In this document: in pieces, positions 9,844 through 19,257 of the stretch
Layout: every line of letters starts with the position of its first letter
Numbering within the stretch: the stretch's first letter is position 1
Program-made: the position numbers and the translations under genes
Source of the DNA: Belliella baltica DSM 15883
GTDB taxonomy: Bacteria; Bacteroidota; Bacteroidia; Cytophagales; Cyclobacteriaceae
Direction of reading: 5' to 3'
Assembly: GCF_000265405.1 (NCBI RefSeq)
Contig: NC_018010.1
Location: forward strand, 806,001-870,000
DNA length: 64,000 bases
The notes under the pieces: model-generated
Seen by the model: the letters and a program-made list of their open reading frames with translations, nothing else
Database searches by the model: none
What the model was told of the DNA's origin: nothing

Positions 9844-10656
9844 ATGTCTCTTTTCCCATCCAAATCCCGACTTGCACACATCGTTTTTGAGCATGATGAT
9901 GAGGCATCTAAAAACTTCGATTTGATCATTTTAGTGATGATCATGGCAAGTTTAGTCGTTGTGATTTTAGATTCCGAACCTAGTTTGTATGCCAAATACC
10001 ACAATGAATTCTTGATATTAGAATGGATCCTAACTGGTTTATTTACTGTAGAATATATTGGGAGAATTTGGCTGAGTAAGAAAAAACTTGGATATATTTT
10101 TAGCTTCTATGGGATCGTAGATCTTCTTGCCATTATCCCTTCATATTTGAGTCTATTCCTTGTTGGAACACAATTTTTTGTCGTGATTAGAGCTCTCAGA
10201 TTTCTGAGAGTGGTAAGGATTCTAAAACTTGGCCGATACATGAAAGAGGCCGAAGTTTTGAAAACTGCTCTCAAATCTAGCCGACCAAAAATCCAACTCT
10301 TCTTAGGAACTGTATTAACCATTGTATTGATCACAGGTACATTGATGTTTATAGTAGAAGGCCCCGAAAACGGGTTTACCAGTATCGCCATGTCGATGTA
10401 TTGGGCTATCGTGACCTTGACAACTGTTGGGTTTGGCGATATCACACCGATTACTCCACTTGGTAAATTATTAGCCTCTGTCATCATGCTTCTTGGCTAT
10501 GCCATCATCGCAGTTCCAACAGGAATCGTCACCTCAGAATTAACCATGGCAAGTAGTCAAGCTCTCAAAAAAGAAAGAAAAACTTGCCGAGTTTGTAAAA
10601 CTGCAAATCAAGACATCGATTCTATCTTCTGCAAATCTTGTGGAGAACGATTCTAA
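9844..10656 (+). CDS. Voltage-gated potassium-type channel with C-terminal zinc ribbon
   Basis: Six-transmembrane inner-membrane ion channel. S1 is near residues 27-44, S2 56-75, S3 84-105, and S4 is a charged helix with VIRALRFLRVVRILKLGR (114-131) carrying Arg/Lys at three-residue spacing. S5, a pore loop with selectivity filter TVGFGD (194-199) and S6 follow. The filter points to K+ selectivity. The last 25 residues form a four-Cys ribbon, CRVC...CKSC (Cys248, 251, 263, 266), instead of the RCK or cyclic-nucleotide domain usual in bacterial channels. It converges with the methyltransferase gene, 13 bp apart. Confidence 0.9.
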   Translation: MSLFPSKSRLAHIVFEHDDEASKNFDLIILVMIMASLVVVILDSEPSLYAKYHNEFLILEWILTGLFTVEYIGRIWLSKKKLGYIFSFYGIVDLLAIIPSYLSLFLVGTQFFVVIRALRFLRVVRILKLGRYMKEAEVLKTALKSSRPKIQLFLGTVLTIVLITGTLMFIVEGPENGFTSIAMSMYWAIVTLTTVGFGDITPITPLGKLLASVIMLLGYAIIAVPTGIVTSELTMASSQALKKERKTCRVCKTANQDIDSIFCKSCGERF

Positions 10657-10669
10657 AAAATAGCTGATC

Positions 10670-11221
10670 TCATTCTTCTCTTTCTATTTCAAAAAGCCCC
10701 ATCTTACTCATGAAATCCCAAATACCAATTCCTAAAGTGACTGAGATATTTAAGGAATGCTTGGTGCCAAGTTGTGGGATTTCTAAGAGGTGATCTGATG
10801 CCATGATTACTTCTTCTTCCACTCCAAAAACTTCATTTCCAAAAATCAGGGCGTATTTTTTACCTTCTTGAGGCTGAAATTCCTGCAACATCACACTTTT
10901 GTCCACCTGCTCAAAAGCACAAATCTCAAATCCATTTTGCTTCAGTTCTTCAATTGCTTCGAGCGTGCTGCTTTTGTATTCCCAAGCGACAGAATCCGTC
11001 GCTCCCAAGGCTGTCTTCTGAATGTCTCGGTGAGGTGGTGTTCCTGTAATCCCACAGAGGTAAATTTTCTCAATCAAAAAAGCATCAGCAGTTCTAAAAG
11101 ACGACCCCACATTATTCAAACTCCGAATATTATCCAAGACAATCACAAGAGGGCTTTTTTTCACTTCCTTAAACTCCTCAACCGAAAGTCGATTGAGTTC
11201 TTCCATGCTTAATTTTTTCAT
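10670..11221 (-). CDS. SpoU/TrmH-family RNA 2'-O-methyltransferase
   Basis: SAM-dependent RNA ribose methyltransferase of the SPOUT knot fold. The three family motifs are visible: LNNVGSSFRTADAF (motif 1), ALIFGNEVFGV (motif 2) and IPQLGTKHSLNISVTLGI (motif 3). At 183 aa it is a single-domain member without an N-terminal substrate-binding domain; the target RNA (tRNA or rRNA) cannot be told. It diverges from mutS across 86 bp. Confidence 0.9.
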   Translation of the reverse strand: MKKLSMEELNRLSVEEFKEVKKSPLVIVLDNIRSLNNVGSSFRTADAFLIEKIYLCGITGTPPHRDIQKTALGATDSVAWEYKSSTLEAIEELKQNGFEICAFEQVDKSVMLQEFQPQEGKKYALIFGNEVFGVEEEVIMASDHLLEIPQLGTKHSLNISVTLGIGIWDFMSKMGLFEIEREE

Positions 11222-11307
11222 TGAGTTTTGATTACCTTCCTTTATATTTTAATTTCAAGCTTTCAAGCAGATTCAAAATTAGCATAAAGATTTAATAAAG
11301 GGACAAT

Positions 11308-13920
11308 ATGGCCAAAGCGAAGGTAGCAGAAGTAAAAGAAACACCCTTGATGAAGCAGTACAATGCCATCAAAGCAAAGCACCCTGGTGCTTTATTACTA
11401 TTTAGAGTAGGGGACTTTTACGAGACTTTTGGAGAAGATGCGATCAAAGCTAGCAAGGTCTTGGATATCGTATTGACCAAGCGTGCAAATGGAGCTGCAT
11501 CACATATTGAATTGGCTGGATTTCCACATCATTCTCTCGACAGCTACTTACCAAAACTCGTCAGGGCTGGTAATCGCGTGGCTATCTGCGACCAACTCGA
11601 AGATCCGAAAGAAGTCAAAGGTATCGTCAAGCGAGGCGTAACCGAACTTGTGACTCCAGGGCTATCTTTTAATGACAATGTCCTTGACAAAAGAAGAAAC
11701 AACTATTTGGCTTCAATTTATTTTGGAAAGGACACCTTGGGAATCGCCTTTTTAGATCTTTCTACCGGTGAATTTATGTGCGCCGAAGGGTCTCAGTCTT
11801 ATATCGAAAAACTCCTTCAGAGCTTTAGCCCTTCAGAAGTCATCTATTCGAAAACAGCAAAATCTAGAGCTGCAGAAATTCTGAAGGACAATTTCTCAAC
11901 TTTTCACTGTGAGGATTGGGTATATCAATTTGACTATACTTACGAAAAACTCACCAACCATTTTGCCACGAATAACCTCAAAGGTTTTGGAATTGAAAAC
12001 TTGGAGCATGGAATCATTGCGGCTGGCGCTGTTTTATTTTATCTGGAAGAAACAGAACATAAAGAAGTCAAGCACATTGCAGCGATATCACGTATAGCAG
12101 AAGAAAGGTACGTTTGGTTAGATAAATTCACCATCCGCAACCTTGAATTGGTCTATCCTCAACAAGACGGGGGAATTCCTTTAATTTCTATTTTGGATCA
12201 TACCGTCACTCCGATGGGGTCAAGAATGATGAAAAAATGGATGGTCCTTCCATTGAAAGAAAAAGAACCGATTGAAGAGCGCTTGAAAGTCGTAGAATAC
12301 TTTTTTTCTAAAAGAGAACTTGCTGATGATATTCATAATCACCTCAAGCAAATTGGTGATTTGGAAAGATTGATATCCAAAGTGGCTGTTGGAAGAATCA
12401 ACCCACGGGAAATGAACCAACTCAAAAAAGCACTCAAAAACACCTTGCCGATCAAGGAAATATTGAGAAAATCAAGCAATGCTTCACTAAAAAAGCTAGC
12501 AGATCAAATCAATCCTTGCGAATTCTTACTCGAAAAAATCGAGAAAGAACTTCAAGAAGATGCGCCTATGCTTACCCATCAAGGTAATATCATCAAAGAT
12601 GGTGTTGATTCTGAATTAGATGAATATAGAGGGCTTGCTAATACTGGCAAAGACTACCTAGTTCAACTGCAACATCGAGAAATTCAAAGAACAGGCATTT
12701 CATCATTAAAAATCGCATTCAACAAAGTATTTGGCTATTATCTAGAGGTCACCAATGCCCATAAGGACAAGGTGCCTGAGGAGTGGATTAGGAAGCAGAC
12801 TTTGGTAAATGCAGAACGTTATATCACTCCCGAACTCAAGGATTACGAAGAAAAAATCCTGAATGCTGAGGAAAGAATGATTACCATTGAACAAAAATAT
12901 TTCTTGGCACTTGTTCAAGATGCTTCTGAATTTGTCACCCAAATACAGCAAAATGCAAGAGTTTTAGCAACTGTGGACAGCTTACTTTCTTTTGCATCTG
13001 TGGCCAAAAGCAACAACTATTGTAAGCCTAAGATTTCTGATACTGATTCCCTAGAAATCAAAGATGGAAGACATCCCGTGATCGAAAAGCAGTTGCCTAT
13101 TGGTGAAGACTATGTTCCAAATGATATTTACTTGGACAATGATTCCCAGCAGATTATCATTATCACAGGACCAAACATGGCTGGTAAATCTGCTTTGCTT
13201 AGACAGACTGCCTTGATCGTTTTGATGGCTCAGATGGGAAGCTTTGTTCCAGCGTCCTATGCTAGAATTGGCATCATAGATAAAGTATTCACAAGAGTAG
13301 GTGCTTCAGACAATTTAGCCAAGGGCGAGTCAACTTTTATGGTGGAAATGACTGAGACTGCAAGTATATTGAATAATCTCTCTGATAGAAGCCTTGTCCT
13401 AATGGACGAGATTGGAAGAGGCACATCTACTTATGATGGAATTTCTATTGCCTGGTCAATTGTAGAATTTCTCCATAATCACCCCAAATCACGAGCAAAG
13501 ACCTTATTTGCGACACATTATCATGAATTAAATCAATTGGCAGAAGATTTTCCCAAAATCAAAAACTTCAATGTTTCTGTAAAAGAGGTTGGCAACAAAG
13601 TGATTTTTATGCGAAAATTGAAAGAAGGTGGCAGCGAACATAGTTTTGGTATTCATGTAGCGCAAATGGCAGGAATGCCAAATCCCGTAGTCTTAAGAGC
13701 CTCTGAGATCATGGTTCACCTGGAAAAAGACAAAGATCTTCATGAACAAAAAGAAAAGATGAAGGATATGCCTAAAAACAATTTTCAACTTTCCTTGTTC
13801 GAAATAGACCCTAAATACAAAGAGGCAAAAGAGATGTTAGACGCCATTGATATCAATACTATCTCGCCTGTAGAAGCCCTTTTAAAACTAAATGAAATCA
13901 AGAAAAAACTTGCGAATTAA
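11308..13920 (+). CDS. mutS: DNA mismatch repair protein MutS
   Basis: Recognises mismatches and small loops and recruits MutL using its ATPase. The N-terminal mismatch-binding domain carries the Phe-x-Glu wedge in [12 protein letters not shown]. The clamp and lever domains follow. The ATPase has Walker [14 protein letters not shown] near residue 620, Walker [16 protein letters not shown] and the switch LFATHYHEL. The C-terminal helix-turn-helix dimer region is present. At 870 aa it is full-length. Confidence 0.97.
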   Translation: MAKAKVAEVKETPLMKQYNAIKAKHPGALLLFRVGDFYETFGEDAIKASKVLDIVLTKRANGAASHIELAGFPHHSLDSYLPKLVRAGNRVAICDQLEDPKEVKGIVKRGVTELVTPGLSFNDNVLDKRRNNYLASIYFGKDTLGIAFLDLSTGEFMCAEGSQSYIEKLLQSFSPSEVIYSKTAKSRAAEILKDNFSTFHCEDWVYQFDYTYEKLTNHFATNNLKGFGIENLEHGIIAAGAVLFYLEETEHKEVKHIAAISRIAEERYVWLDKFTIRNLELVYPQQDGGIPLISILDHTVTPMGSRMMKKWMVLPLKEKEPIEERLKVVEYFFSKRELADDIHNHLKQIGDLERLISKVAVGRINPREMNQLKKALKNTLPIKEILRKSSNASLKKLADQINPCEFLLEKIEKELQEDAPMLTHQGNIIKDGVDSELDEYRGLANTGKDYLVQLQHREIQRTGISSLKIAFNKVFGYYLEVTNAHKDKVPEEWIRKQTLVNAERYITPELKDYEEKILNAEERMITIEQKYFLALVQDASEFVTQIQQNARVLATVDSLLSFASVAKSNNYCKPKISDTDSLEIKDGRHPVIEKQLPIGEDYVPNDIYLDNDSQQIIIITGPNMAGKSALLRQTALIVLMAQMGSFVPASYARIGIIDKVFTRVGASDNLAKGESTFMVEMTETASILNNLSDRSLVLMDEIGRGTSTYDGISIAWSIVEFLHNHPKSRAKTLFATHYHELNQLAEDFPKIKNFNVSVKEVGNKVIFMRKLKEGGSEHSFGIHVAQMAGMPNPVVLRASEIMVHLEKDKDLHEQKEKMKDMPKNNFQLSLFEIDPKYKEAKEMLDAIDINTISPVEALLKLNEIKKKLAN

Positions 13921-13980
13921 TTGTTTTATGATGGATTAGTAATTAGATTCGTAAGTTTTAAACTAAGTTATATTTATCAG

Positions 13981-14784
13981 ATGGATGGATTTTTAAGAGA
14001 TAAATTGAGAAAACAAAATTCGTTTTCTGATTTTTTTATTGAATGGAAAGAAAGAGAGTTTGACCTAGAAAATGTAGATGAGGACAAACTCCTCAAAGAT
14101 CTTGAAGTAATCAGTCAAAATATGGGGATGAAGGAAGGCATCATCATTGGCTGCATTGATTATCGGGATTTGAGTTTAGCTTTTTTCACGGATAATGTGG
14201 AAGATATCATGGGCTACCCCAGTTCTTTTTTTAGGAAAAAAGGTATGGAGGCAGTTCTTACCATGTTGCACCCAGATGATGTTCCTGAGTTGGCTAAATT
14301 TCAAAAGATTGTTTTTGATCTTTTGCAAGAACTCACTAGAGAAGAAATGGATACTTTCCAGTTTTCATACACCGTTCGTTGGGTTCATTTCAAAACGAAA
14401 GAAGTGAAATGGTTTGCTTGCAAAGTTCGTCCATACTTGATTGATAAAAACAAGAATGTGGTTTTTGACTTACACATTGTAGTTCTTTTGGCTAATCCTC
14501 CACAGGTAAGCAACTTTGACTGGAGCTATTCTTATACTTCAAAGAATGGTGATAAAATCCACGCTTCAAAAAGAGATCCTGCTTCTATCAATTTCAAATT
14601 AACTAAGAAGGAAAAAACTATTGCCAATATGATCCTAGATGGTTTTAATTCTCAAGAAATTGCTGATGAACTGCATATAGCCAAAAATACGGTAAATACA
14701 CATCGAAAAAATATATTGAAAAAGCTCAATGCAAAAAACACAGTAGAATTGATGAAAATACTACTTGCCACGCGAATGAATTAA
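13981..14784 (+). CDS. LuxR-type transcriptional regulator with N-terminal PAS-like domain
   Basis: Predicted DNA-binding regulator of 267 aa. Residues about 50-165 look like a PAS fold (DNVEDIMGYPSSFFRKKG, then MLHPDDVPELAKFQK, a PAC-like segment to VRPYLIDKNK). The C-terminus is a LuxR/GerE helix-turn-helix (LTKKEKTIANMILDGFNSQE, then KNTVNTHRKNILKKL). I chose the ATG at 13981; the open frame extends to 13921 right after mutS, but that stretch lacks an ATG. Signal and targets are unknown. Confidence 0.8.
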   Translation: MDGFLRDKLRKQNSFSDFFIEWKEREFDLENVDEDKLLKDLEVISQNMGMKEGIIIGCIDYRDLSLAFFTDNVEDIMGYPSSFFRKKGMEAVLTMLHPDDVPELAKFQKIVFDLLQELTREEMDTFQFSYTVRWVHFKTKEVKWFACKVRPYLIDKNKNVVFDLHIVVLLANPPQVSNFDWSYSYTSKNGDKIHASKRDPASINFKLTKKEKTIANMILDGFNSQEIADELHIAKNTVNTHRKNILKKLNAKNTVELMKILLATRMN

Positions 14785-14847
14785 TATACTGATTATCAAT
14801 ATTAGAGGAGAAATCTTCACAAATAAATGATTTTTTTTGGGTTTGAC

Positions 14848-14879
14848 TTTTGCAAATAAAGAAAACTGATATACCTTTG
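14848..14879 (+). promoter_or_regulatory. Bacteroidota-type promoter for the tRNA operon
   Basis: TTTTG (14848-14852), 19 bp, then TACCTTTG (14872-14879), matching the -33 TTTG / -7 TAnnTTTG consensus of Bacteroidota housekeeping promoters. It lies about 40 bp before tRNA-Gly. Confidence 0.75.
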
Positions 14880-14920
14880 CACACACAAAAGACGGATACA
14901 CATGGTTGATGTCAGAAAAA

Positions 14921-14993
<73 letters not shown>

Positions 14994-14996
14994 CAA

Positions 14997-15020
14997 AAAG
15001 CCCTTGAAGAAGGGCTTTGT
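14997..15020 (+). other. Hairpin between the two tRNA genes
   Basis: AAAGCCCTT-GAAGAAGGGCTTT forms a strong stem just after tRNA-Gly. It lacks a T-tract, so it is more likely a processing or partial attenuation element than a full terminator. Confidence 0.5.
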
Positions 15021-15051
15021 CGTTTACAAGTAGCTAGATTCTTCTAGTGAA

Positions 15052-15135
15052 GCCGGGATGGTGGAATTGGTAGACACGCAAGACTTAAAATCTTGTGGCT
15101 TCACGGCCGTGCGGGTTCGATTCCCGCTCCTGGTA
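15052..15135 (+). tRNA. tRNA-Leu (anticodon TAA)
   Basis: An 84-nt class II tRNA with a long variable arm (GGCTTCACGGCCGT region). Acceptor GCCGGGA pairs with TCCTGGT using two G-T wobbles; anticodon loop CTTAAAA gives TAA; T-arm GCGGG-TTCGATT-CCCGC. CCA is not encoded. Confidence 0.97.
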
Positions 15136-15138
15136 CAT

Positions 15139-15170
15139 AAACCTCGTAGAAATACGGGGTTTTTTGTTTT
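15139..15170 (+). terminator. Terminator of the tRNA operon
   Basis: ACCTCGTA-GAAA-TACGGGGT stem-loop followed by TTTTTGTTTTT, directly after tRNA-Leu. Confidence 0.85.
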
Positions 15171-15220
15171 TAAAAATAATTAAGAAAATTTGTTTAAAAC
15201 TTGGCTCAAAATTGATTTTT

Positions 15221-15328
15221 TTAGTGTTTTTTATATTTAAGTAAATTAAAAATGCTCAGTATCAAAGTAAAAAGCCAAAGTAGCGACTCCCTTTTTAGAT
15301 CTAAAAAAATTAAAGGAATAAAAAATAA
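15221..15328 (-). pseudogene. 3' fragment of the HTTM-like gene, cut off by IS66
   Basis: Read on the minus strand across the element's target site, the frame of the 16908-17798 gene continues here as FIPLIFLDLKRESLLWLFTL and ends at a TAA (15221-15223). Removing the element and one target-site copy gives 987 bp, exactly 329 codons in one frame. This fragment is therefore the original C-terminus. Confidence 0.85.
15321..15328. repeat. Target-site duplication of IS66, left copy
   Basis: AAAAATAA, identical to 16912-16919 on the other side of the element; 8 bp is the IS66 family length. Confidence 0.9.
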
Positions 15329-16911
15329 GTAACTACTCAGGTTGTAAATTAGCTATATGATTTAGATTTTCTAAGATATTTCCCGAACGTTTGATCAGGG
15401 TATCCACGACGGATCTTATAACACTGAAGTTTTCAGCTCCATTGTTGGATTTGAACTGTCCTGATATTTTTTGTTTCACCTTGATGTTGCGTATGGCTCT
15501 TTCAGAGGCATTGTTATCCGGTGGTACTTTTTGGTGATAGAGAAAAGTAAAAAGTGACTTTCTGTATTTCAGGAGTCTTTTTTGTAGGGATACTGCTTCT
15601 TTATGTTTTGACTCTACAGGTTGGGCGAGTAGGTTATCCATCTTCTCTTCAATGGAAGCAATACTCCTGCTATTCTCTGGATCTGGTAGTTTTTTGAGTT
15701 TTCTCTTCAGTGAGATAGCTTCCCTGAACAGGGCCCTAAGGCTGTCAGCCCATTTAGATTTATAGCGTTCAACAATGTAGTTGAGCTCCCTAAGCAGATG
15801 TGCACAACAGAGCTGGTGCAGGTTTTCCGAATAGTTGAAGTATGCCCTCCATGCATCGTGGCACAATACTGCCTTTCCGAACCCATCGGGAAAATGTGTA
15901 TTCATCGCCTTAAGTCCACGTGATTCAGATATAGCTAACAGGGTGAGTTCCTCGGTCTGATAAGTCCAGACCCACTGTTTGTTTCCATCCACTTTAGCCC
16001 CAGTCTCGTCAGCTCCTATCACAGGACTTTTAGAGACTGCCGTCTTTATCTTTGCATATATTGGTGCAGACTTGCGGGCAAACCTACCGATAATGTTATC
16101 GATACTCCCCTCGCTGAGATTAATACCGAAGCAGTCCCTGAGAAGTTCTTTCATCCTTCTATAGGGAACATACTGTCTGGCATGCAGATAACCGACAATG
16201 GTTTCAACACCGCTCCCGTACTGTATGGGGGCATTGATATTGTCAGGGAATGACCCACTGATCTTTTCTCCACAGGAACAGTTTTTGGAAAAGATTCTAT
16301 GCTCGGTACATACCACTTTAATCACAGGAAGATCCAGGACCTGTCTTTTGGAGGACAGTTCTGCTGGAACCGCCGACAGATCACCACCACAGCAGGTACA
16401 GAATAAAGGGATGTGGTTTTCTATTATGTCCGGGGAGGATGTCATTTCAAGGGTATGGCCTTTGTGTCCAGGCTGACCGCCGGTTTTGCGCCCTGTATCC
16501 TGACGGAGACTCTGATTTTTTTTGGGGCGGTTCTCGTCTTTTGAAGGGGGAACCGAGCTGTTGCGGCTGTTTTTTGGATTACGGTAACGGGCAAGCTCAT
16601 TTTCCAAATCGGATACCCTAGATTTTAAAGACTTGACCTGCTCCATAAGCTGGAGGTTCATCTTGATCAGTTCCTGAATAAGCGTATCCCTGTGGTCCAA
16701 TATACTATAGAAATGTTTCCTGAATATCAGCACATAATCCCATGAATACCAATAATCCACGCTGTTTTTCCCCACAAAAAAATGTGGATAAACCAACTTT
16801 AAAGCTGATTTTCGTACATTCACATACAAATACGCATCAATACACCACAGAGGGCAACAAGACTCCAAATACTTGAATATCGGTCAGTAAATAATGTACC
16901 TGAGTAGTTAC
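15329..16911 (-). mobile_element. Complete IS66-family insertion sequence, 1583 bp
   Basis: Bounded by perfect 14-bp terminal inverted repeats GTAACTACTCAGGT (15329-15342) and ACCTGAGTAGTTAC (16898-16911) and by a perfect 8-bp target duplication. It carries one transposase gene and no tnpA/tnpB accessory genes. Identical target copies and an intact ORF indicate a recent insertion. It interrupts an HTTM-like membrane protein gene near its 3' end. Confidence 0.95.
15333..16700 (-). CDS. IS66 family transposase
   Basis: DDE transposase. An N-terminal coiled segment (MNLQLMEQVKSLKSRVSDLE) and a KNSRNSSVPPSKD linker are followed by a zf-IS66 Cys cluster (CTCCGGDL), then catalytic Asp in GADETGAKVDG, Asp in CHDAWRAYF and Glu in NNASERAIRNIK. 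I place the start at a TTG at 16698-16700, giving DHRDTLIQELIKMN after the initiator Met. The frame is open to an ATG at 16868, but that extension is Cys/Trp/Tyr-rich and unlike the family; an ATG at 16659-16661 is the other option. The TAG stop lies inside the terminal repeat. Confidence 0.92.
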   Translation of the reverse strand: MDHRDTLIQELIKMNLQLMEQVKSLKSRVSDLENELARYRNPKNSRNSSVPPSKDENRPKKNQSLRQDTGRKTGGQPGHKGHTLEMTSSPDIIENHIPLFCTCCGGDLSAVPAELSSKRQVLDLPVIKVVCTEHRIFSKNCSCGEKISGSFPDNINAPIQYGSGVETIVGYLHARQYVPYRRMKELLRDCFGINLSEGSIDNIIGRFARKSAPIYAKIKTAVSKSPVIGADETGAKVDGNKQWVWTYQTEELTLLAISESRGLKAMNTHFPDGFGKAVLCHDAWRAYFNYSENLHQLCCAHLLRELNYIVERYKSKWADSLRALFREAISLKRKLKKLPDPENSRSIASIEEKMDNLLAQPVESKHKEAVSLQKRLLKYRKSLFTFLYHQKVPPDNNASERAIRNIKVKQKISGQFKSNNGAENFSVIRSVVDTLIKRSGNILENLNHIANLQPE

Positions 16912-17798
16912 AAAAATAATAGATATAAATATTTTTTTTCGCTCAGAATTGGATAATGTAACCAAGCTGAAACCAAAATAATATGCGGCGTAAATGGAAT
17001 ATTTAAAATTAATGTATTTAATAAATGAAAAATTACAATGAAAAGTAAATACAAATTCCATGTCTTTTTTGAATAGAATAAAAAGGCAAACCCTAATAAC
17101 TCAAGAAAAACACCTGAATAATCCATAATTTCATAAACTAGGGGGTGAAGATCTAAAAAATTATTAGCGAGAAGCTGATCCCTACCAACTAAAAAATATC
17201 CTGAATATAACCATGACAAAACCCCACTTGTTGATAAATCAAAGTCCACCCAAACAAAAGACTTTTCAAGACCCGCTGTAAAATAGGCAAATACAATAAA
17301 AATTGCCATTATTGATGTCACTATAGAATCTAACCCTATTTTTTTATCTTTCTTAAATGCTAGGCTTGATCCTGAATTAGTAAAACTTAGATATAAAAAA
17401 AATAATGGGAATAACAATAAATGGTCAATTTTACCTAAACTAAACTGGAAGCCATAATTAAAAATAAGTAGAAGAGCTAGTAATCTTAAACAAACTCTAG
17501 AATATACACCAATAGTTATCAATATTAAAAAAATAACAATAATAATATCTGTTAATATAAAATACCAATTTGGTAAAAATCCATTAAATAGATTTGTAAA
17601 GTTGAAATAATCTGGCCGAAAGAAAGTGTTAGGTAAGAAACCAATCCATGAGAATTTTGGTAAAAAGTATAAAAGTGTGAAAAGCGAAGAAAAAATTCTG
17701 ATATATGGGAAATACTTAGATTCAATCTTCGTATTGTTTTCTAATCTTTCAAATAATTTTTCAAAATAATAATCAAGCAATAAAAATATTCTTTTCAT
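16908..17798 (-). pseudogene. HTTM-like (gamma-carboxylase-related) membrane protein, 3' end displaced by IS66
   Basis: Multi-pass protein of 296 aa with about eight hydrophobic helices. The segment FSLGKIDHLLLFPLFFLYLS and the following VFAYFTAGLEKS resemble HTTM domains, related to vitamin-K-dependent gamma-carboxylase. The natural C-terminus (about 32 residues) is on the far side of the IS66 element; here the frame ends at a TAA supplied by the element's terminal repeat. The truncated product could still fold, so loss of function is inferred. The upstream gene overlaps it by 26 bp, suggesting a coupled pair. Both are more AT-rich than their neighbours. Confidence 0.75.
16912..16919. repeat. 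Target-site duplication of IS66, right copy
   Basis: AAAAATAA directly adjoining the right terminal inverted repeat, identical to 15321-15328. Confidence 0.9.
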
Positions 17799-18285
17799 CT
17801 ACTATAATTTTAGAGATAACTCTTTTCGATTGTAAATCAAATTTTATAATAATTCTGCTAATTATTAATTGATTTTCATAGATCCCAGCATCCTCAAGTC
17901 GTCGCTTTAAAAAAATAAAAGCTCTATCTCTATCTTTTATGGAAAATCGATTGGACTTAATTAATGGAAGAAAACCTTTTACAATTAGACTCCTATCGTA
18001 AGAAACTGTGCCAAAATCAGTTTGAAAAAAGTACATTAAATAATGACTTGGTATTTCAGGAAACACAGTCTTCAAATCTATTTGCTCTCTATTAATCGTT
18101 AACAATTCGGTAATTTCATACTCCACAAAATTTTCAGATTGTTTATGAAAAACACTCGAACCCACGGGCATAACTAATGAAGGATAAATTTCAAAAGCGG
18201 GAAATTTTATCTTGAATAAATATGGACCCCATAAAAAAAACAGAATACAAACAAATAGTTTAATATGAATTAGTTTACCTTTCAA
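17773..18285 (-). CDS. Unrecognised single-pass membrane or secreted protein, partner of the HTTM-like gene
   Basis: 170 aa with one N-terminal hydrophobic segment (IKLFVCILFFLWGPYLF, residues 8-24) and a soluble remainder rich in charged residues; no family motif recognised. It ends inside the HTTM-like gene (26-bp overlap), so the two are translationally coupled and probably work together. Base composition is strongly AT-rich. The intact partner is broken by IS66, so this gene may now lack its function. Confidence 0.65.
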   Translation of the reverse strand: MKGKLIHIKLFVCILFFLWGPYLFKIKFPAFEIYPSLVMPVGSSVFHKQSENFVEYEITELLTINREQIDLKTVFPEIPSHYLMYFFQTDFGTVSYDRSLIVKGFLPLIKSNRFSIKDRDRAFIFLKRRLEDAGIYENQLIISRIIIKFDLQSKRVISKIIVDEKNIFIA

Positions 18286-18449
18286 TCTCAGCTACTTTTT
18301 AATTGCCTAACTAGAAAAATTTAACCCTAAGATAGAAAAATATTGAATTAACAACCTAAAATTACTTTTATAAAGTAGTGTGTTTTTTTAATTTCTATTA
18401 GTTTTAAGTAAAATACTCTTTAAATATCTATACATACATTCAATTATCA

Positions 18450-19145
18450 TCAATCTAAATCTTCCAGCACCTTAACCCTCCCAGTCTCTACATCGTAAAT
18501 TGCGCCTACAATACGAAGTTTTTTTGCCCCAATTAACTTATTAACTAAGGGGACTTTATTTTTCAATTCATGAATACCATGTAGGACATTTGCTTCGATA
18601 GCTTTTTCATAAAAATCAACTGTTCCTCTCTGAAGAACTTGTTCCTCTTCCTCAGCATCTATGAAATCAATAATCTTTTGGATATAATCTGAGTAATGAT
18701 GTGAGGGCTCATGTTCATGTTCCACAAAAGCGCCTATAGCTCCGCATTTGGTATGTCCAAGAATAATCACTAACGGAACTTCTAAATGCTCAATAGCATA
18801 CTCAACACTACCGATTTCATAATCCGCCACAATATTTCCTGCATTACGGATCACAAACAAGTCCCCTAAACCTTGATCAAAAATCAATTCTGGTGGCACT
18901 CTCGAATCTGAGCAACTCACTACTGCCGCTACAGGATGTTGCCCTTGCGAAAGATCTCTCAACCTGTCAAGAGTCTGATCTGGATGGATCGGATGGTCCT
19001 CTGAAAATCTTTCGTTTCCTTCCAAGAGCACATTTAGCAAATTCTCTTTGGGTACATTTTCAAGGTGTTGATCACTCTGCTCAGATTTACAAGAAAATGT
19101 AATAAGTATTGGGATAATGACATATATAAAGCTTCGCATACTCAT
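18450..19145 (-). CDS. Beta-class carbonic anhydrase, lipoprotein
   Basis: Interconverts CO2 and bicarbonate using zinc. Zinc and catalytic residues are in VSCSDSRVPPEL (Cys and the Asp-Arg dyad) and in GHTKCGAIGAF (His and Cys). Other family segments are FVIRNAGNIVADYEIGSVEY and LKNKVPLVNKL. A signal peptide with lipobox TFSC (Cys19) indicates export and lipid anchoring, so it acts outside the cytoplasm, unlike most bacterial beta-CAs. Two tandem palindromes lie 39-82 bp upstream. Confidence 0.93.
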   Translation of the reverse strand: MSMRSFIYVIIPILITFSCKSEQSDQHLENVPKENLLNVLLEGNERFSEDHPIHPDQTLDRLRDLSQGQHPVAAVVSCSDSRVPPELIFDQGLGDLFVIRNAGNIVADYEIGSVEYAIEHLEVPLVIILGHTKCGAIGAFVEHEHEPSHHYSDYIQKIIDFIDAEEEEQVLQRGTVDFYEKAIEANVLHGIHELKNKVPLVNKLIGAKKLRIVGAIYDVETGRVKVLEDLD

Positions 19146-19164
19146 CTTTTTTGAAGTAGCAAAT

Positions 19165-19227
19165 CTCTACATACTAGTAGAGAAGTATAGTGATATTAAT
19201 CACTCAGTATAGTGATATTAATCACTC
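19165..19227. promoter_or_regulatory. Clustered palindromes upstream of carbonic anhydrase
   Basis: A 22-bp unit with the inverted repeat AGTGAT-ATTA-ATCACT occurs twice head to tail (19184-19205 and 19206-19227). Another inverted repeat, CTCTAC-N6-GTAGAG (19165-19182), adjoins it. The spacing of two turns suits cooperative operator binding, but recent duplication by slippage is equally possible. Confidence 0.45.
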
Positions 19228-19257
19228 AGGAAAATTTTGAAGAAAGAAATTAAAAGA

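Noticed and set aside
13921..13980. N-terminal extension of the LuxR regulator directly after mutS
   Set aside because: Needs a TTG start with no family support; the ATG at 13981 fits better.
16837..17061. Open frame across the right IS66 boundary
   Set aside because: It spans the insertion junction and has no signals; produced by the insertion.
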